64,000 bases of DNA from Chimonanthus salicifolius (GCA_013350335.1 CM023538.1:53426769-53490768), one strand, 5' to 3'. Positions 47,120 through 60,464 are shown, counted from the stretch's first letter. A program made the numbers and translations. Notes: generated from the sequence alone by a model not told the origin.

Positions 47120-48608
47120 ACTTTCATCTAGGCCTGTAAACGGACACGGATGTGGCCCGGCCCGCCAAGATCCGGCCCGGCCCAATAAGGTAATTGGACA
47201 GGCTGCGACCCGACTGGATTACATAGGGTCCCGTTAGCCTTGGATCCTGCCCGGCCAGATAAGCCTGTCGGACCGTCCGCGGCCCGATAAGGGCCCATGT
47301 GTCCATTTTCAGGCCATCATACTACCAGGCCAATTTTTTTTTTTTTTAACTTTATTTTTTTTATCAAACTGAACACAATAAATCATATATTTTATTTTAA
47401 TCTAAATCAAAGTTTGAAAATTTGAAATTAAGACTTGATTTGATAGTTCATAGGAGAAAAATAATTTAATTTTTAAAATTAAAATAACTCTTGTTGATTT
47501 TTGTTGAGTCAAATAACTCTAACTAAATCAGCTAAATTTTTCAAGATTTTAAACTAAAATATTAGATGAAAGGCACATCCAATACCTCCCAAAAATAATT
47601 CTAATGAGAAAAAAGATATATTAAAACTTTTCAATTGATAATTTTTTTTTGAAATTTTTTCAATTAAGTCTTTTGAGTATTCAAATCCATAACAGAAATT
47701 TTTAGTTCACATCCTTTTCTGGATTGCTTTTAAACTCATCTTTTAACTTCCACGAGAGAGACATATACATGAGTTAATAATCGCTAAAAAAAAAAAAGAA
47801 TATACATGAGATAATAATAATGTTACAATCTAGTAAAATTAAGCCCAAATAAACTGATTTTTGAATTGGAACTGTCTTTCTATGTCCTCTCTTTAATTTC
47901 TTTAGCTTTCTTAAGATCCTTTACCGAAATTACAAGCCTCAACATCTCACTCCCTCCACCATAAATCAAATTTATCCCCTCTTCACCTGCAATTCACATG
48001 CAAAACAATTGACAAAGAAGCCCATATGATATAATAAATACACAACCTCTTCTTACTAAATAAGTGAATTCACTAAATTCACACCAGAAAAAAAATATTC
48101 ACAGCCCATACATCATAAAAAAAAAAAACCCTGACTACCAAAATATGAATCAACGATCGATGGACTGAAAACAAGCCATTCTTATGGATTACACACCTTA
48201 CTCCAGTCAGATCAGTAATTAAAAATGGAAAAATATTCCATATGATTAAGTGTGACCAATCTTCATCACTATATATCAGTGGCAGAGCTCATGCTCTTAC
48301 TTGGCATGCGAAAGAGAGGGGGGTCTACAGAATCATACTTGGACAGTAATGGATCCATTTCAAATTCAATTTGCATTCATGTCTCAATCTGGTATTAAGA
48401 TCTAAAAAAGGGACTATCTCCAGTATTTCCTCAGAGGCAAGTTCTGATCTTGCTGACAGATCTGGGCTGAATTAAGATCTAGCAAAATAAACAGGTCTGG
48501 CTCAAATCCAGCCCGCTGACATCTTCAAGATAGCATTACCCTAACTTGGGATGATTGACAATTAAAAAACTAACAAAGATAACAGCAAATGGATGAGGAA
48601 GTCTTGAC

Positions 48609-48765
48609 AAATGTCAAAAATTATCAAAGTCTGAGATCACCTTCCACCTCTCATCATGGAGAAGCTGATAGTGCTCGGCAACCTTCGTTTGGAACTCAAG
48701 TTGCTCGTACCTTTTATGTCCATAACCACCCCTTTCTGCTGAGGTGGAAGTGCCTTGGAATTTAC
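48609..48765 (-). pseudogene. Thymidylate-kinase-like exon fragment inside the MULE
   Basis: On the - strand one frame reads SAERGGYGHKRYEQLEFQ, then TKVAEHYQLLHDERWKVISD, and then meets a stop. This strongly resembles the C-terminal lid and following helix region of eukaryotic dTMP kinases (ERGGYG-ERYE-LEFQ-KVA-HY-L-WK). dTMP kinase phosphorylates dTMP to dTDP for DNA synthesis. The rest of the enzyme (P-loop, DRY/DR motifs) is absent, so this is a captured or relic fragment, not a gene. Recognition is from memory of the family and needs a database check. Confidence 0.6.
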
Positions 48766-49189
48766 ACAACAAAAAAAATGCAGTTTTTCAACAAAATGAC
48801 GATAACCACTGTCTAATAACAGCTCCAGAAACATTATTTTAGTTTCCAAACTTTCACTGTAATTTGAATGTGACACCAAATCAAAGTGATTATAAGTATC
48901 TAGACATACCATATTTTGATTAGAAGAATAAAGATCAAATCAGAGTGAAAGAAGAAACGCAAATCCACAGTAGCAAAAGCAACTACGAGTTAGATTAGCA
49001 AAAGTAAACCCCAAAGCAGATTTACTGAAGTAGCCCTAAATCAAGCAGCCAGATTGGAGAAAGGCCCAAATCAGTTTGAAAATAAAAAGCCCAAATCAGA
49101 TTGAAAAGAGACCATCATACCTTTTCCCCAATTAGTTCCAGTCCAGATGCAAAAGTTTCTAAGCGAGAAATTCACACACGGATGAAAAT

Positions 49190-49480
49190 ATGTGAGAGAG
49201 AGTGAGCCCAGAGAGAGAGATACCGAGAGACCCAAAGAGAGAAAGACCAAGAAACCAAAGAGAGAGACACAGAGGTGAGAGAGATCCCGATAGAGGAGAG
49301 AGACCCAGAGGCGAGAGAGATCCCGATAGCGGAGAGAGACCTAGAGGCGAGAGTGATCCCGATAGCGTGAAAGTGAGATCGAGAGAGAGCAGCGAGAGAG
49401 ATGAAACTGAGAGATCTAGTGAGAGAGATCGAGAAAACAGTGAGGGAGAGATGAAATCGAGAGAGATGGGTGAGAGAGCA
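49190..49480 (+). repeat. GA-rich degenerate tandem repeat
   Basis: Repeating GAGAGAGACCCAGAGGCGAGA and GATCCCGATAGCG words in about 30-45-bp steps inside the MULE. Open frames across it are low-complexity artefacts. Confidence 0.7.
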
Positions 49481-51414
49481 ATCGCAAGGGAGAGAAATCA
49501 AGAGATAGCGGCGGGTTGGAGACCGAACGAATGGAAGCCCTAAATTTTCGATTTAATTTCGTCGGACTTGCGGACTTTGCAATAGAATATCGAGAGTTCG
49601 ACGGGCTCACGGACCATCCGCGGATCGTCCGCGGCCCGTCCAAAAATAAACGGACTGTCCGAATCCAAGTCCATGGATCTTAGGATCCGGCCTGTATGCT
49701 TATTTGTTGGGCTGGGCCGGACGGCCAGCCGGCCGGATCCAGGTCTGTTTACACCCTTACTTTCACCCCTTGTTCTTCCCTTTCTCTTTATTTGATGGGG
49801 TTTGTGTGAGAGTCCATGTCATGCCCCGACCCGAAAGGTGGGCCCGGAACGAGAGTGATTTTTTTTTTTTAAGGACTAAACTAACACAAGCATTCTTTTT
49901 AGACCGGATCAACAGTTAGGCCCAAAAGGTCACACATGATCCCAACATGTGGACTCAAATATATATCATAAGTCCCTCCCAAGAGACACAACAACAACAA
50001 CAATACACATAATTCCAAAACATCGATTTATCATTAAAACATCATCATCAGAGTAACTATAGAAGCGTAGTAGTCTTAGTACATAACATTGATACAAATC
50101 AAGTACCACACCCGCTACTTTACAAAAACAAATGGTTCCAGGAACTAGAAAGCAAAGATAAGGGTATTCCTCTCAGTGGGAATCCCAAAACAACGCTGCA
50201 ACTTATCCATCCTAAGCTTCATATAGAGGGTTCTCCTCATCGGGTTCATCTCTTGAAAGGTGAGTGGGTGAGTTAATTAGCCCAGTGAAAGAAATATAAC
50301 AGTGCAGTTTTAAGTAAACAACAGGTTAGTAATAATCAACAGTTGTAATATAATATCTCATGCTTGATAACAAAATTTACAATATCAAATAAAGTCTCAT
50401 CATCATTTCGATCATCTCATCATCTTTCCATTACTGCCATCATCCAACATAACGCCTACCGACTACGCTAAGACCATTGTATTAAGTCCCGACACGGTCA
50501 AAATACATTCTTGCAAGTACATCTCCGGCTCTCCCATAGCCGATTCTGACACCCTCGAGTCAGCAACTGTCAACACCCGTGGTCCAGTAGATGTAAATCA
50601 TCTCTTATATGGCCGATATTGGTTCAATAGTGAAGGGCACGTGGAAGCAGTATTACATATCACGTATGATCAACATCATAAGCATTTCACATAGCACTTC
50701 TTACAACAATGCATCATATCTAGACACATGAGTGGGTTCATCAAATCTGAAACCACTCATTGTTCAAGACTTATCTCAATAAAAAAATCTGTTTACATCT
50801 TACTGCAAAGTTAAGTTCGCTCACCATAACTGTGTGGTTTCGCTGTCTCTCTTCAAACAAACAAACAAGTATACAATCAATTATAAGTCACATACATAGC
50901 ATCAAATACATACACACAAGTAGTATTTCGAAATTATACTTGTTTTCCCAAAAGTATCCAAGGTACATGGAATTGAGTCTCCTACTTGGTTTCTATCCTT
51001 TTTACATTAATCCATAAGATATAATAAATAAAAAGGTGCTCAGTCCAAAACTCATACTGTCTTCTGGGCATTGACTAGATTGACTTATTGAGTTAGGTCT
51101 AGATACTCAGGTCACTTCTCAGTTGTCTTCTGGATAGCAATAGATCTGACATGTTGAGTAAGGCATCGAGGTCATTCAGTGCCCGACAAATATAGCGTTG
51201 GCTTGGAAGTGAAATCACTCAGTACCCGACCAATAGAGTCGGCCTGGAAGTGAATACAATAGTATATACACTATAGTAATAAGAGAAGAGGGTTAGTACA
51301 ATTTTAATTTAACAATGGGGTACTAACATCACATGCAATCAATAACAAATAATAACATTTTATACTTCAAAAATTGGGTCCCTCAGAACATGCCTCGGAA
51401 CCAGGTACTGTGGC

Positions 51415-51775
51415 CTCGGATCATCCGAACCACACCTAAACTAGTTACTGACCTTGGATCATGGGTCTAACTTCGGATCATCCGAAGATCGAGTCTTGGA
51501 TCATCCGAAGTCCATCCGAACAGAAAAGATCTGAAAAAGGGTCTCGGTGGGTCTGTAAGTCTCGGAACATCCGAAGTGAGGTTCGGATCGTCCGAGTGGG
51601 GTTCGGTCCTTCCGAGCTCTGCTAGGAATATCTGGGCGAGGCTGGCTTGCCTCGGCCGTTTCTAGACTTCGGGTGAAGCTTGGAACATTCGAGGGGTCCT
51701 CCCGGACTGTCCGAAGGGTGTGACCTTCGGACCTTCCGAAGATCGACTCTCGGACCGTTCGAGAGTCGTCTTCCT
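51415..51775. repeat. Cluster of short palindromes TCGGA-N-TCCGA in LTR c
   Basis: About nine words such as CTTCGGATCATCCGAAG, CTTCGGACCTTCCGAAG and GTTCGGATCGTCCGAG. The spacer changes from copy to copy while the arms are kept. Confidence 0.85.
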
Positions 51776-53032
51776 CCACTTTTTGCATCAGCAGACAGTG
51801 ATTGTAGACACAGTGCGAAATATGAATCTGGAAATAGTTGGTATCCTAGATTCGGTTTCCACATCTAGCCGGTCCGATGGACTTCTTTGGGAGTCCTCTT
51901 TCCAAAGGGAATGGTTTGGAGCCTTGAAGCTCGGTTGGCCATCCGATTTTAACACTAAAAGCTCACTGGTATACTAAAGATTGAGTTTTTCCTTAAACTT
52001 TGAAATAGTTTTACTCACTCAAAACAGGGCCAAAACCGGTTTTTCTTTATTCTAAACCGACTGGAAAATGAAAGAGGAACACAGTGATTACCTTCACTGG
52101 AGTTCCTGGGTTGAAAATCTGGCTTTTAGAAAAACTTCCTCTAAGGCTTACGGTAACCAAAACTGGGAAGAACAGGGGATCGGCTAGGTGAAAGGTTGCC
52201 GGATTTCACAGCTGAGAGGGAGATAGAGAAGAGAAGAAAGTCTTAGGGACTTAACAACTGAGCTAGGGGGCTGAATTTATAGGAAATCAACCAGAAATGG
52301 GGGCCGGACCGTCACTGCATACGGCTGCATGCAGCTGCGAGTGACGTTCCAAACAGTAACCATACTGTTTGGACTGGTTGCTGATCAGCCCTCTTCAAGT
52401 TTCCATTTTGCAAATAAGCCCTTTATTTGATGAAAATCCGATTTTTAACTAAACATAAGATTTTGAAAAATCAAAAACTTAATCAAACCTTACAGATAAG
52501 TTTGGTTTTCAAAACTTTAATCACCATAAAAATTTTGAGATTTAAAACTCATTAAAACCCATCGATTTAAATAAAAATCACAATTTAACACTATTTATTT
52601 AATTAAACAAATGTTAAATAAAACAACTTAGAAAACCTCATTTTTGGGGTTCGAAGAATAACTAGATCATAATTAAAATGGTCTAGCATAAAATACTTTT
52701 TTCAAAATTTATTTCATTTCCAAAACCTTTTAAAATAATTATTACACCCTTTCGGAGTTTTGACGGACGATTTTAAATACTATTTTCTGAAAATAAAATT
52801 ATTTTAAAATCAGAAATACAAGCCCTTGATTAAGGAGAATAATATCATCCAATAGTAATCACATAATAACATAGTTTATAAAATAATAATAATAAGTGGT
52901 AAATTACCAAATTGCCCCTCCAGCTGGATGAGCTGGATCACTGAGCTTTCGAGCTCGGATTGGGCCACACCTGGGCTCTTCTCAAAGACCTAACTATAAT
53001 CTTTGAGATTAACCAGTCTAAGCGAGATTATT

Positions 53033-56000
53033 TGTAATAAGCCGACCTTTTAAATTAGAAATAACAAATTTTTAGAATTATTAACTCGGTTTTGTAACCA
53101 GTTAATATGATAGGGTACAGAAAGAGCTTCCCAAAAAAGGAGTATGTGACCCGATCAGAGGTCAGTTGCTTAATAATTTAGCCCGATGAAGTTCGGAGGG
53201 CATTTTAGACATTACTTAAATGTCTTTTGTTTTACATATAAAATCATGAATAGTATTTTATAGACCTCTTAAGTGTGAAAGACCACTCTTCTGATATATT
53301 AAGACCTTGAAATTCACACACATATTAAGCTTTTGAGTACGCTACTCAGTGGTATTTTCAGAATTTCACGAGTATTCCTCGAAACGTGTATTTTACATAT
53401 GCTTTTATCTAAAAGCCCCGATTTTTAAGATACCCCGTATTCCGAAAATTAGCAAACTCAGATCACATTCGATCTGTATTTTATCAAACTCTTTGACATA
53501 TGTAGAATATCGAAAAGGGTATTTTAAACACTAGTTTCAAAGTGTCAAAATCACGGTGATTATAAGCCGTCTATTTTATTAAAATGTTGACTTTGTGAAA
53601 AATACCCTATTTTTTGTGTCAAAACAAAAAGTGAATGTTCCACCGTAGGTAAACCCCGTGTTTTCAACACACCTGCCGTGTCGGATTTTCACGAGTTAAG
53701 GTCTAATATATACGAACAGAAAAAGAGTAAGGTAACAGTAATTTTTACTATTACTTGAGATAAGAATTTTTTCATCTTATCTTTCTGCCGACAGTGTTAA
53801 CCGCTGAGATTTTGCCGACAGTTTTAACACTCAAGGTTGATCCAGTAGATATCCAAATAGTATTTTTAAACCCTTATAAATAGGTGCATTCGGTCTCAGT
53901 TAAAAATCACAAATTTACGAAGTTTTCTCAGATTTTTCATTTTCCTCTCTGCTGCCAGACATTCACTATTCCTCAAGTGGTTGTCTTAAATTCTTCAGAA
54001 GATTTCTGTAAGTGTTTATTTTAAGTTAATATTTTTAGTTTGTAGACCTCATTAAGAGGAAGTTAGATATCTAATTTCATCAGAAAATGATTTACGGTTT
54101 TCTCTATAAAAATCAGCGAAGAAAATACGAAAAAATAGAAAAATCTGTCTGTGAATAGTGATTTGCGGCGCACTGTGCAGGCCCTAAAGGGCATTTTGGT
54201 AATTTGGAAATTTACGAGTGAACAGTGCCCTATGAACAGTATTTTTTCGGTGAACAGTATTTACGGGTGAATAGTGTTCATGAACAGTAATTTTCGGTGA
54301 ACAGTATTTACGGGTGAATAGTATTCATGAATAGTAATTTTCGGTGAACATTATTTACGGGTGAATAGTGTTTGTGAATAGTAATTTTCGGTGAACAGTG
54401 ATTTACGGATGAATGGTGCCCATGAACAATATTTTTCTGTGAATAGTGCCCAGGGGCATTTTGGTAATTTTGGATATTTTCGGGGGGTAAAAACGTAATT
54501 TTTGGGAAAATTTCAAAAATGAAATTTATGTTATTTTAGCTTGAAAATACTTGTTTTAGACCACTTGGGGGTTTATTTCTAGCCCGTATTAGGCTCGGGG
54601 GCAAAATCGTAATTTTTACAAAATTTCAAGAAAACTCTCTAAATGTGTTGTCATGATATTCCAAACGCTTAGGAGTATAAATTATGGCTATATAGTGTTA
54701 TTATACGTTGTATTTACACTGTTTTCCATTTTAAACAGATTACTGAAAAACACTCGCCGACCGAAGGTGAGGAGATTCAACCACGCTATGTGTTTACTAA
54801 AATGCATCTCATTTTGCATTCAATACAAATGATTCTTTCACCATTAGCCTTACGGCAATAAGTGGATATCCGTGGTCATCTTTATTGACGGAAAGGATGT
54901 AATAGGATTAGAATGCGATACCGACACTGTTCACACGTAAGGAGGTGATTATAAGTTTCAACATATGAAACGTGAACTTGAGAGTGTTTCGGGATGTCGA
55001 GATCTAGTCATCATCAAACGGAGTATGGAACCCACTTATTCCTAGAGACTACTTGGTACTGTGATATGGGTGATCTGATGATAGATCAGGTGTCCAACAG
55101 TGATTCCGATAGGAATATGCATTCTGTGTATAACTGATGATTTGCAGGGTAATTAGTCTATGCAATAAATGATGAGTATAGGGTAGACATACCCGGTTGG
55201 AGATAACGGTAACACTTATTTGTGTTATAATGTAACCCGTTGGTGGGCTTTTAATCTGTGTTTAGTTTTTCAACATATTATATACTGATTGCTGATATTT
55301 GTATTATGATTCCATGCGGGAGGGCTTAGGAATCTATGTTAACTGAGTGAGGTTATTATGATCATATGTGTGAGAGATATTATGTGGGTTGACAATTATG
55401 TTTAAATCCATGTACTGATGTGCATATTGATTGGTGTACTGTGCATATCAAATTATCTCACACCAATGTATTAAGTACCTAGCTCGTGGAGGGCACTAGT
55501 ACGAGGTGTATTTAAAATACGGGCTGTGTAAAGCACTGAGCATGAATTTGTCGGTGGTGTAGGAAACGTATTACTCGAGGATAGGGGAGAACCGTAGACG
55601 TCGTTTGGCGGGGGTATCTTTTTGAGAAACGAAGGACATCTCATGGTAGATAACTCTGTTGACATTATTCTACATAATTTCTGAGTGTATTAATTGTTTT
55701 TTGATAACATGTCTATTATGTTGATAATATGCCTTGTTATCAAGAATTTGCTGTTGTTTTCTCTTCATTGAGTTTGTAAAACTCGCTCCTTACGAAACAG
55801 GAAATCCGGAGGACGAAGGACAGGAGGATCATCAGCTGTAGTTTAGGGTGGAGACCTTTTAGCTATCTACTCAAATGTTGTGATTTTATGTTTAACTTAG
55901 TAGACATTGTACGTGAACATGTAATGTAATAAACCCTTTATGGTGTTCGTTTGAAACACTGTAGGATATAATAAAGTCTACTTCGTTTCTGGTGTGCAAT

Positions 56001-56364
56001 TCTGATGTTAATAGGATTGATTGATGATAAATGTTAGGTAGATTATGTGTGACATTTTCTATTTTGGACTTTCCTAAGAGGTTAAGTTATAGATTACATG
56101 TTGGTCAGTAGTGTATCCACATACTATGCGTCGAGGTGAAATCTGTCGAGGTTTTGGGTTTTTAGCGGGCCCATGGTGGCCCCTCCATCTGCCTGGGATT
56201 TTTACCGGCTAGATATGGCTGGGTCCGAGGCTGCCAAATGTTAGATCCAAACTTAGTCATAAGAGATGTTAAAGTCCATAAGATGATTTCCGTAAAGGCT
56301 CAATATTGTATTAGAAAAAAAAAAAAATCTCACGTCAGTGGGCCCGGAGGATCGGAGCATGACA
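53033..56364 (+). mobile_element. Solo LTR d nested in LTR c
   Basis: A 3332-bp unit, TGTAATAAGCCGACC to GATCGGAGCATGACA, with perfect TSD TTATT (53028-53032 and 56365-56369). TATAAATAGG near 53876 is a likely TATA box. It holds a 47-bp tandem repeat. The interruption explains why the start of LTR c is separated from its body. Confidence 0.92.
54250..54440 (+). repeat. 47-bp tandem repeat, about four units, in LTR d
   Basis: Units begin at 54250, 54297, 54344 and 54391 with GTGAACAGTATTTACGGGTG. A sub-repeat GTGAATAGT/GTGAACAGT runs through the array and nearby. Confidence 0.9.
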
Positions 56365-58284
56365 TTATTAAGGTAAAAACACCTAATCTAGGTCAGGGTA
56401 TTACAGACCATGGGAGTAATGTAGGGAGTGGCCTTTAGGCCTTGTTTGGAAGGTGAATCTATGGCTAAAGCTAGGGATTTTCGATCTAGGGCTTGCATGG
56501 GCTAGCGTTGAGTCTGATTTGGGTCTAGGGGGGAGGTGAATGATTTGGGGAATAAAAAAACTCTATTGAAGGATTTGTACTAATGTTGGAGAAATTTTGA
56601 AATTTTCTTTAGGGTTGAGCTTGGTTGACTAAGATTAGGGTCAAACCAGGGGTATAAATTGGAGGTTTTGCTTCTAAAATCTATTTGAACTTAATTCATG
56701 GATTACTTGTGTGTTTGTGTATGATTAGAGCCCTCGAATCCGAACTATGGAGCCGAACAACCCAAACATCAACCTCGAACTTCTTAAACTCACTGTGGGC
56801 ATGACAATGTCTATGGGTATGAATTTCTATTGTGGATGATAAATTGATTATAGTGTATATGACGTATTCAATTATGAAGTCCCTTGTGGAGGGCTAAGAT
56901 ATTTGATGATGAGGTAATTGGATTTGGACCCATGTGAAATGAAGAGTGGAAACAATGTGGTGAAGCCTCCATGGGATAGGCTAACCTTGGGCTTAATTGC
57001 AAGGAGGGCATAGTGAATCGCCAAATGTGCCCAATTGGAAATCCCAAGGCTAGAAAATGGTCCACCATTCATGGTCGACACCTATTTTAAGATGAAATCA
57101 AATGTATGAAATTTAATGAAATATGCTATGCTTGCTATCTCTATGGTAGTGTAATCCTTGTGTGAATTGATGCATGGTATGCCCGTTTCATTGTGATTGA
57201 ACTCCCATGGCATGACTCATTATTTTGGACCTAGTATAATTTAATTAGGAGGTTAGTAAAAGGAGTGTGTTAGATGGGAATGGTTGCATTAAGAACACTA
57301 GGCTTGGGATTGAACCTAATGGTAAGAGAGGACTTGTATGTGTACCCTCCCCCTCCCCCCACTCAAATTCCCACTAGTGTAATAATGCAACTCCTTAGAG
57401 GAGGTTGGAGTGACAATAAAATAGATAAGTGAGTGGAACCTTATAGGAACAGTGGCGTCGGCTACTAAGACTTGGTCCTATAGTGTTACCGTCGAGGAGT
57501 AGGACCCTCACATGTTACGCGCTAGAGCGCGCTCTCACGGTTGTTTGGCACACGTGGTGTGCATTTATGGGCAGCGTTAGGTACTTGCATGCCCCAAGGG
57601 GGTAGTACTAGTCAGATAAGTCGCTTTTTGATTATGCGTAGGACTAGGCACTGTATACACCTTGGATGTTATGCTAGCCGGGTAAGTCGCTCTTCGACTG
57701 CCTTGGAGTTGGACTGAATCACCTTATGAGGTGAAGGGACTCATGTAACACCCCATCCCGAAACGGGCGTGTTACTACCGATACTAAACTGAAATATCAC
57801 ACATTCCAAACAGCCGGCATATATTTTTTTTTTTTTGACTAAACATCAACCACCATAAGGGAAAAGAGATACCATAAGTTCAGTTAACACAACTGTTCAA
57901 TAGGTGGCTAGTACAGTCATCCACAACGATAAACAATATCCAAAATAAACACATGGTTCTTTCTAAATAATAAAAAGGAAAGTAATTAAGCAATCCGAAA
58001 TCATCATCGCCTAAGCCTGGTCTTGGGACCCGCTGGATCCCTCATCCATCGAGCCACCTGAAAGGCAAGGGGGTGAGTACTATATACTCAGTAAGGGAAC
58101 GCATGCATATAATCACACAACATATATCACATACTGCATATCTACCACTAAGGAATAACAAAAGTCCACGTACATGATTCCCACACAACACGCACTCGAC
58201 CCACCGTACGGCCCATTCGGTAGGTACTCAACATGGCCCACAACCACCTTACCTAGGCAACCTCAATCCCTTAACCAATGAGCA

Positions 58285-58720
58285 GGCGAGCACATCCTCA
58301 GCCTATTCGGTCATCTAGGGATCACAAACTATACCGGTGGGAGCTGTCCCTCACCGCTCGGTCCCTCAACCTATGCGAGCACCTCTTCAATCTACTCGGT
58401 CACACAAGGATCACAACCTATGCCAGTGGGAGCTGCCCCTCATCGCTCCGTCCCTTGACCTAGGCGAGCACCTCCTCAGCCTACTCGATCACACATGGAT
58501 CACAATCTATGCCAGTGGGAGCTGCCCCTCACCGCTCTGTCCCTAGACCTAGGCGAGCACCTCCTCAGCCTACTCGGTCCATAGGGATCACAACCTATGC
58601 CAGCGGGAGCTGCCCCTCACCGCTCCGTCCCTCAACCTAGGTGAGCACCTCCTCAACCTACTCGGTCATCCATGGATCACAAACTATACCAGCGGGAGCT
58701 GTCCTAACCGCTCTGTCCCC
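58285..58720. repeat. 89-bp tandem repeat in LTR f, interrupted by A3
   Basis: Units step at 58286, 58375, 58464, 58553 and 58641 (89, 89, 89 and 88 bp) with GCGAGCACCTCCTCAGCCTA and GTGGGAGCTGCCCCTCACCG. A last partial unit continues at 60465-60515 after solo LTR A3. Confidence 0.93.
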
Positions 58721-60464
58721 TGATGAGTGTAAAATAAATACATATTTTACTCTTAATTTATCATTGTTAGTACCTCATTTTATTTAATTTTATCTAATTA
58801 GTATAATTTTGTGTTTTGTAGGTTTAAAAGTGAGGATGACAGAAAAAATGCTTAAATATAAAGCCTGGGCCCATTATGAGTTATTTTGGACTTCAAGCCC
58901 AATTATTGAGCCCATTAAGAAAAGTCCATGAAGAAATCCACATGTGTGAATACTATTTTCAATATCTCAAGAGGAAATTCGAAATTTACAAGCTAATATA
59001 AGAGGATTTTCGAATTTGGCAAGTGGATTAAGGAAAGAGAAACAAAATAAGGAAGGAAGAAAAATAAGAAAGGTTTCACACATGTTTGGTATTTTGGTCA
59101 TAAATTTCCACTCCGATATCCGATTGCTTTGATTTTTTTTGCGTTGGAAAGAAGACTTCAAGAACTACAACTTTGTAGTTTACGACTTTTCCTGATTAGG
59201 ACACTAACAAGGTCAAAAAGGAGCTGCAAGATGATACATGTGTAAAAAATGGGATTCTACACCCACTTTTCTTATACGAATTTAGCTCCTTGCCTCCTTT
59301 AAGTCATTCCATATTTAGTACAAATCATATCCGCCCTCCATATATCCCTTGCTTTATTTAAATCTTTGAATTCAATCCATTCATTCCACCTCCTTTCATC
59401 TATAAATACTAGCCCTCTCCCATTGAGAAAATTGAACTTGGGCATTGAAGAAAATGAGAGGAGAGGAAGAAGAGAAGGAGAAAGACTGTGGGATTTTCAA
59501 TCCACATTGGGTTCTAAGGTTGGTGGATTTTGATTTCCATTGTATTCTTTTATCCTTTAATTTCAATTTCATTGATTTGTAATTTTTAATTCCATGTTTT
59601 AATTAATAAAAGAAGGGTGTGCTGAAATATTAGTCTATGGTTTTCCAATTATTTAATTCATGTATTATGATGGCTTGATTTTATTTTAATTCTTTTTTAT
59701 AAAATACATGTTGGATTTAATTTTAGATTTTTCAAATTAGATGCACTGAAATATTTAGATTAAATAGACTTCATTCTCCGATCTAAGGCTCTTGTTTTCA
59801 AGAGTGCACTGAAATATTTAGGTTTGGAGAGAAAGTTTAAATTCTATCTAATCTAAGGTTTAATTTGAGAAATTGATGATTATTGAATTCATGGGTTTTA
59901 TAATTGGAATTTTAATTGATGAAAAATTTGAATGCAAGGTTAGTAATTTACGTGAGCTCCGTAGGCTAGACCTTTGTGTTAGTTTTAAAATATGGAAAAT
60001 AATGCCTCCTTGATTCTTTGAGTCAGTTCCACTGTAAATATGTACAGATGTAATTTAGGTGCCTTTAATTTTATTTTATTTATAAATCCAAAAACTCTTG
60101 AAATTGATGAATTAGGTTGGAAATAATTTAATTGCATCTTAATTTTGTATTTTAAATTAGATTAAGATTGTTTATATTTTTATATTAATGCCACCATCTT
60201 AATTAAAGTTAGTTAAATTGTTAGATTTTATGTTTAAATCTAGAATGTTTCTAAATTAAGATTAAGACTCATAGATTAGATAAATAACTCCATATTTATG
60301 ATTTTTTTCCATATTTCTCAAAATTCTTAAAATACTTAATTCGATAGTATAATTTTCATGGATATATTTTCCTAAATTCCGATGGGTTCGACCTCGCACT
60401 TAATCGCTATACTATCTAAATGGTTCGTGCGCTTGCGAGTTATAAATTTAAAATTTGCATAATA
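58721..60464 (+). mobile_element. Solo LTR A3 nested in LTR f
   Basis: A 1744-bp member of the A1/A2 family: start TGATGAGTGTAAAAT, end GCATAATA (the family CA has decayed). TSD TCCCC (58716-58720) and TCCCT (60465-60469) with one change; the host repeat unit confirms the target. TATAAATA at 59401 and AATAAA near 59606 fit a U3-R-U5 layout. It is the youngest layer of the g[f[A3]] stack. Confidence 0.88.

Larger units (their letters stand above)
47129..49758 (-). mobile_element. MULE, probably a Pack-MULE carrying host exon fragments
   Basis: A 2630-bp element with imperfect GC-rich terminal inverted repeats: TAGGCCTGTAAACGG at the left, complement AAGGGTGTAAACAGA at the right, both running into GGCCCGGCC-type sequence. 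A 9-bp TSD flanks it: ACTTTCATC (47120-47128) and ACTTTCACC (49759-49767), 8 of 9 matching. No transposase frame was found. The interior has AT-rich DNA, a piece resembling thymidylate kinase at about 48610-48765, a possible second exon-like piece at about 47890-47990, and a GA-rich block at 49190-49480. Confidence 0.8.
49817..56405 (-). mobile_element. Solo LTR c (family b), split by solo LTR d
   Basis: Reads on the - strand. Its start, TGTAATACCCTGACC, lies at the right end (56405) and its end, GGGTCGGGGCATGACA, at the left (49817). LTR d lies inside it. Without d and one TSD copy it is about 3250 bp, as in LTR b (3208 bp). Flanks GTCCA (49812-49816) and GACCA (56406-56410) are a TSD with one change. 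A palindrome cluster lies at about 51415-51775. TATAAATT on - near 52276 is the likely TATA box. Confidence 0.88.

Noticed and set aside
49202..49543. A 113-codon frame of Arg/Glu-rich repeats
   Set aside because: Translation of a GA-rich tandem repeat inside the MULE.
53100..53160. LTR d first placed to start at TGTGACCCGATC (53145), and LTR c to end at 53119
   Set aside because: No TSD fits those limits. Starting d at 53033 gives a perfect TTATT duplication and restores the start of c at 56405.
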